From Diphasiastrum complanatum (Eukaryota; Streptophyta; Lycopodiopsida; Lycopodiales; Lycopodiaceae), in the NCBI GenBank assembly GCA_029204225.1, contig CM055107.1, positions 8,985,472 through 9,049,471 on the forward strand: a stretch of DNA of 64,000 bases, given 5' to 3'. Positions 61,320 through 64,000 of this stretch are shown piece after piece. Every line of letters begins with the position of its first letter. Positions within the stretch are counted from its first letter, which is position 1. Made by a program: the position numbers and the translations under genes. The notes beneath the pieces were generated by a model. That model worked only from the letters and a program-made list of their open reading frames with translations. It ran no database searches and was not told where the DNA came from.

Positions 61320-62563
61320 GGTAGAAGATGTAGAGCTCCAAACGAGTTATCTCTGCAGCAGCGAATCGCAACCCTGGAATTTTCGTATCAAGGTTTTGAA
61401 ATTGTCTTTTCAAAGATACACACGCACTTCAATGTTATCGAAGAGACTTTACACGTGCATGGAGAAAAGCTCGATAGCTACGGCGCTCAAATCCAAGAGT
61501 GGATTCAAGATGACGCCCAGGAATCGGAGACCCAGCCAGTAGGAAACCCGCCGGATCTTCAAGTGGATATGGAGCGATTGCGAGAGGCGCTACTCTCTCA
61601 TGAACGGCAACTGGCAAACCTTCTTGGCGACAGGGTGGTTCTTAATGGTGATCATTCTACTCTTGTTTCTTCCATTGTTGATAAAGTTAACCGTTTTCAA
61701 GATGTTATCGATGTACTTGTAAGGACCGGTTGAACATTATGGAGACACGTCTCAACAAAGACATTGACATTGCGTCTACTCACAAGCTTCATGATGAGAT
61801 TCAGGAAGGGCTCGCAAACACGAAGAAATCTTGGGCTGACATTGCTAGGGGAACCACTAACTCTAAACAAGTAGTGGTGAAAGCTATGGAGGAACAAGAA
61901 AAACAAGCATCAAAGACCTTAAACGCAAGGCTACGAGGGGTAAAGTTTAAAGGGGAGGAAAACGTTTTACTGAAACAAGTTAATGATTACATTTCATCTA
62001 TATTTTCTGTTGTAGTGTGGCGTGGGAAATTCCAGCCTTCTCACATCTTCCTCTGTTTTAAAGACGAAGATTCTAGACGGACAGTTCTTTGCCAACGAGG
62101 CTGCCTTAGAGGCACCGATCCTTACCTAGAAGATCTTACCCCTCTTCAATGGGAAGAGCGGAAAAAACTTATCTCAGAAGCTAGAGTCAAAGGTCAGAAA
62201 GTTTTATTTCGCGATGGTCGTCCAATTTTTGTTGACATTGTTATTAGCACAACGTCGCCTCCTGCGTGAGTGCATTTTGGCGCTATTGATTGAGTTTTGA
62301 GTTTGAATTAGCGGGAGTTTCAAAATGGCCACCTGCGTGTGTGCCCACAATATTCTTGGAAATGAGATATTATTATCCTCTTCCTAGTTTAGTTTGGTTT
62401 TTCGTTTTGTTGTTTGACGGCATTGCTCCGTCTTGGTTCCACTTTATCTGATGTACTTGTCTCGTCTTGTACGCCTTTGGGCGTGGAAAAGACGTTAGTA
62501 AAGCTTCTTCTTCTTCTTCTCTCTCTTCTTCTCTCTTCTTCTCTCTCTATCTCTCTCTCTCTA
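61320..62563 (+). mobile_element. LINE-derived element with ORF1 but no ORF2, (CTT)n/(CT)n tail
   Basis: ORF1 (61331-62269) is followed after only ~230 bp by the 3' end seen in the LINEs at 2.5-3.1 kb: GCCTTTGGGCGTGGAAAAGA then CGTTAGTAAAGC and a pyrimidine tail (62498-62563). ORF2 is missing altogether. This is the layout of an ORF1-only LINE derivative (compare mammalian HAL1), or of an internal deletion. Confidence 0.7.
61331..62269 (+). pseudogene. LINE ORF1-like protein
   Basis: The first part (to about 61733) is helical and charged (EIVFSKIHTHFNVIEETLHV, LREALLSHERQLANLLGDRV), as in coiled-coil ORF1 N-termini. A one-base shift at about 61733 leads to METRLNKDIDIASTHKLHDE, KSWADIARGT, a segment with GKFQPSHIFLCFKDEDSRRT resembling an RNA-recognition fold, and a C-terminus ending TTSPPA (TGA at 62267-62269). 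ORF1 proteins bind LINE RNA. The assignment rests on architecture and on the LINE 3' end just downstream rather than on a diagnostic motif. Confidence 0.55.
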
Positions 62564-62850
62564 GACAGGTGCGCCCACCTTGGTATGACGATGAGTGTTG
62601 TTCCCATCATCACCTTGTCACACATGCTCGCATGCACACCCCTCATCTCTTACAACCCACTCGTCGTCTCTTTACCCGCCTACTTCATTGTAAGAAGCGG
62701 GCATATGATAGTTTGGAAGAGCGACGACTTATTGGTCTTCTCTATAGTTCTTCCACAGGCGCCTTTTGGCGTGAGTTCATTCCCCGTGCTCCACCTCCGC
62801 TCCTTGATGATTTACGCATTTGGACTGAGTATGCCACTGCCTTGTGAAGG
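62564..62850 (+). pseudogene. LINE ORF2 fragment between endonuclease and RT
   Basis: Reads RPPWYDDECCSHHHLVTHAR, HCKKRAYDSLEERRLIGLLY and GAFWREFIPRAP: the PWYD-EC and R--Y---R----L pattern typical of the linker between endonuclease and RT in plant LINEs. It starts right after the pyrimidine tail of the ORF1 element and ends before RT begins. Confidence 0.7.
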
Positions 62851-63274
62851 ATTTCAGATCATTCAAGATCCAATCCATGTCCCAAATCTTTGGTTACAAT
62901 AAGGAGCAAACCAACAATCCTGCCAATGTAGAAAAATCAGCATCTACATACAAAATGAGATGCAAACTCTAAGAGATATTGATCAAACATGAACCAAAAC
63001 ATAAAATATGTTTGTTGTCCGTACAATTACAGTACCCTACTGTATTTCACACGTGTGGAACCGAAAATAGCAATAAATGATCATTCTACACATAGAATTG
63101 CAAGATAACACCAAGATAGTGCACCAATGAGTAGTAGAACCCAAAGAGAACCTTGTATGATGATGAAATGAGAGATAGAAGAGAGAAGATGTGTCTCTCC
63201 ACGAGTTACATCCTTTTATAGAGTTTCCAAACCCTATTTGGCCACTTGCCTTTTCCTCCAAAATGTAAACCCTA
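62851..63274. other. Non-coding; probable copia LTR debris
   Basis: AT-rich sequence without coding motifs. On the - strand it follows the copia remnant to the right, so an old LTR is possible, but I see no TG..CA boundary or primer site. Confidence 0.35.
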
Positions 63275-64000
63275 CTATTTTTGGGTCGAATTTCCACAAA
63301 GGTTAGTGAAAACAATGTCACCATCATAAATCAAAAGATAGATTCCAAACTTTCCATCCAACATGAAGTAGAGTAGGTGAAGATGAGTATCAAACCTAAG
63401 AAATCCAGCCCTCTTGAGTCCATAACAAACCTCAATAAGCTCACCAATGAGATCTCCCTTGCCTTGAAGAAATCGCCTCTCGATTTGCTCCATGTAGTCT
63501 TCTCCAACCAACCTTTTGCCATCTCGATCATGTTTGATCAATTCACAATCATAGAATCCTTTGAGTTGATGAAGAGATGTGAGATCCATGCCTTGGATCT
63601 TCCCAAGAACCAATCTTTCATTGCTCTTTCCTTCATAAGACTCCCTCTTAATGATTGCATCATAAGAAGTAGAAACCTCAAAGACATTAGAAGCCATGAA
63701 AAAAATGATTAGTACCTTCAACATAAGGATGATTGAAGTACTCTCTTTTTTCAAACAATAACTTCTACTCAATGTTTTAGGTAATGACTCACATGATAAT
63801 GATTCCTCCTCACTATCATTCACAATGACATCATTCAAAGTACATCCTACTTTGAACTCTTCACATACTTCTCTTCTTCTTGACTTGTGACTATCTCCCT
63901 CACCAAGTCTCTTGATAGAACCATTTGATCTACTCTCTTTATGAAGACATGTGACTCCACTTGCTGGAAAAATGACTTGGGATCATAACAAAAGAATGTA
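63275..64000 (-). pseudogene. Copia pol remnant, runs off window
   Basis: On the - strand, 63275-63838 reads GMDLTSLHQLKGFYDCELIK (gag-pre-integrase-like), then YMEQIERRFLQGKGDLIGEL, EVCYGLKRAGF, LLYFMLDGKFGIYLLIYDGD, corresponding to the copia RT segment ending in the YVDD motif, here degraded to YDGD. Integrase is missing between the two. The element continues beyond 64000. Confidence 0.75.

Overview
This is a piece of the nuclear genome of a land plant with a large, repeat-choked genome. The window is dominated by plant-type Ty1/copia, Ty3/gypsy, LINE and hAT elements in various states of decay, and long (GA)n/(CT)n microsatellites recur throughout. I cannot tell a gymnosperm, fern or large-genome angiosperm apart from this sequence alone. 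There are no prokaryotic features, no rRNA or tRNA gene and no CRISPR array.

One host gene runs through almost the whole window on the + strand: a DUF21/CBS-pair protein of the CNNM/CorC (plant CBSDUF/MGR) family. Nine coding exons, 7784-7860 to 59958-60363, join in frame with canonical GT-AG borders. Introns are either tiny (126-169 bp) or huge (3.6, 12.8, 10.8 and 23.6 kb), and the huge ones hold nearly every transposon. The 5' exons and the last exon(s) lie outside the window.

Layout: 2.2-6.5 kb, LINE copies on the - strand with (CT)n tails; 7.8-8.1 kb, host exons; 8.2-20.6 kb, LINE remnant, a copia element with an integrase deletion broken by a gypsy element, a second LINE remnant and a copia RNase H scrap; 20.9-25.0 kb, host exons plus a gypsy remnant; 25.9-29.4 kb, a truncated copia joined to an intron-bearing ADP/ATP-carrier pseudogene; 31.1-34.1 kb, an end-to-end hAT element with an 8-bp target duplication; 35.8 kb, host exon; 38.2-39.0 kb, a non-autonomous hAT; 39.4-41.3 kb, copia debris; 41.4-56.2 kb, a pile-up of five hAT-like elements separated only by TA microsatellites; 56.2-57.3 kb, three copies of a ~353-bp tandem repeat; 59.5-60.4 kb, host exons; 60.9-64.0 kb, copia and LINE debris.

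The most interesting locus is the pair of ~6-kb hAT elements A (42541-48445, - strand, decayed) and B (48491-54736, + strand, apparently intact), placed head to head in a host intron. B encodes an unusually large hAT transposase (four exons, ~1336 aa by my splice model) with a C-terminal acidic/proline-rich tail and two AT-hook-like motifs. It also has a second, convergent ORF (53720-54127, - strand) whose homologue persists in A. Both elements, and a foldback relative (41954-42530), sit in (TA)n tracts. This suggests a two-gene hAT family that targets TA microsatellites. The inverted pair lies in a presumably transcribed intron, so it could also be a long-hairpin source of silencing RNA.
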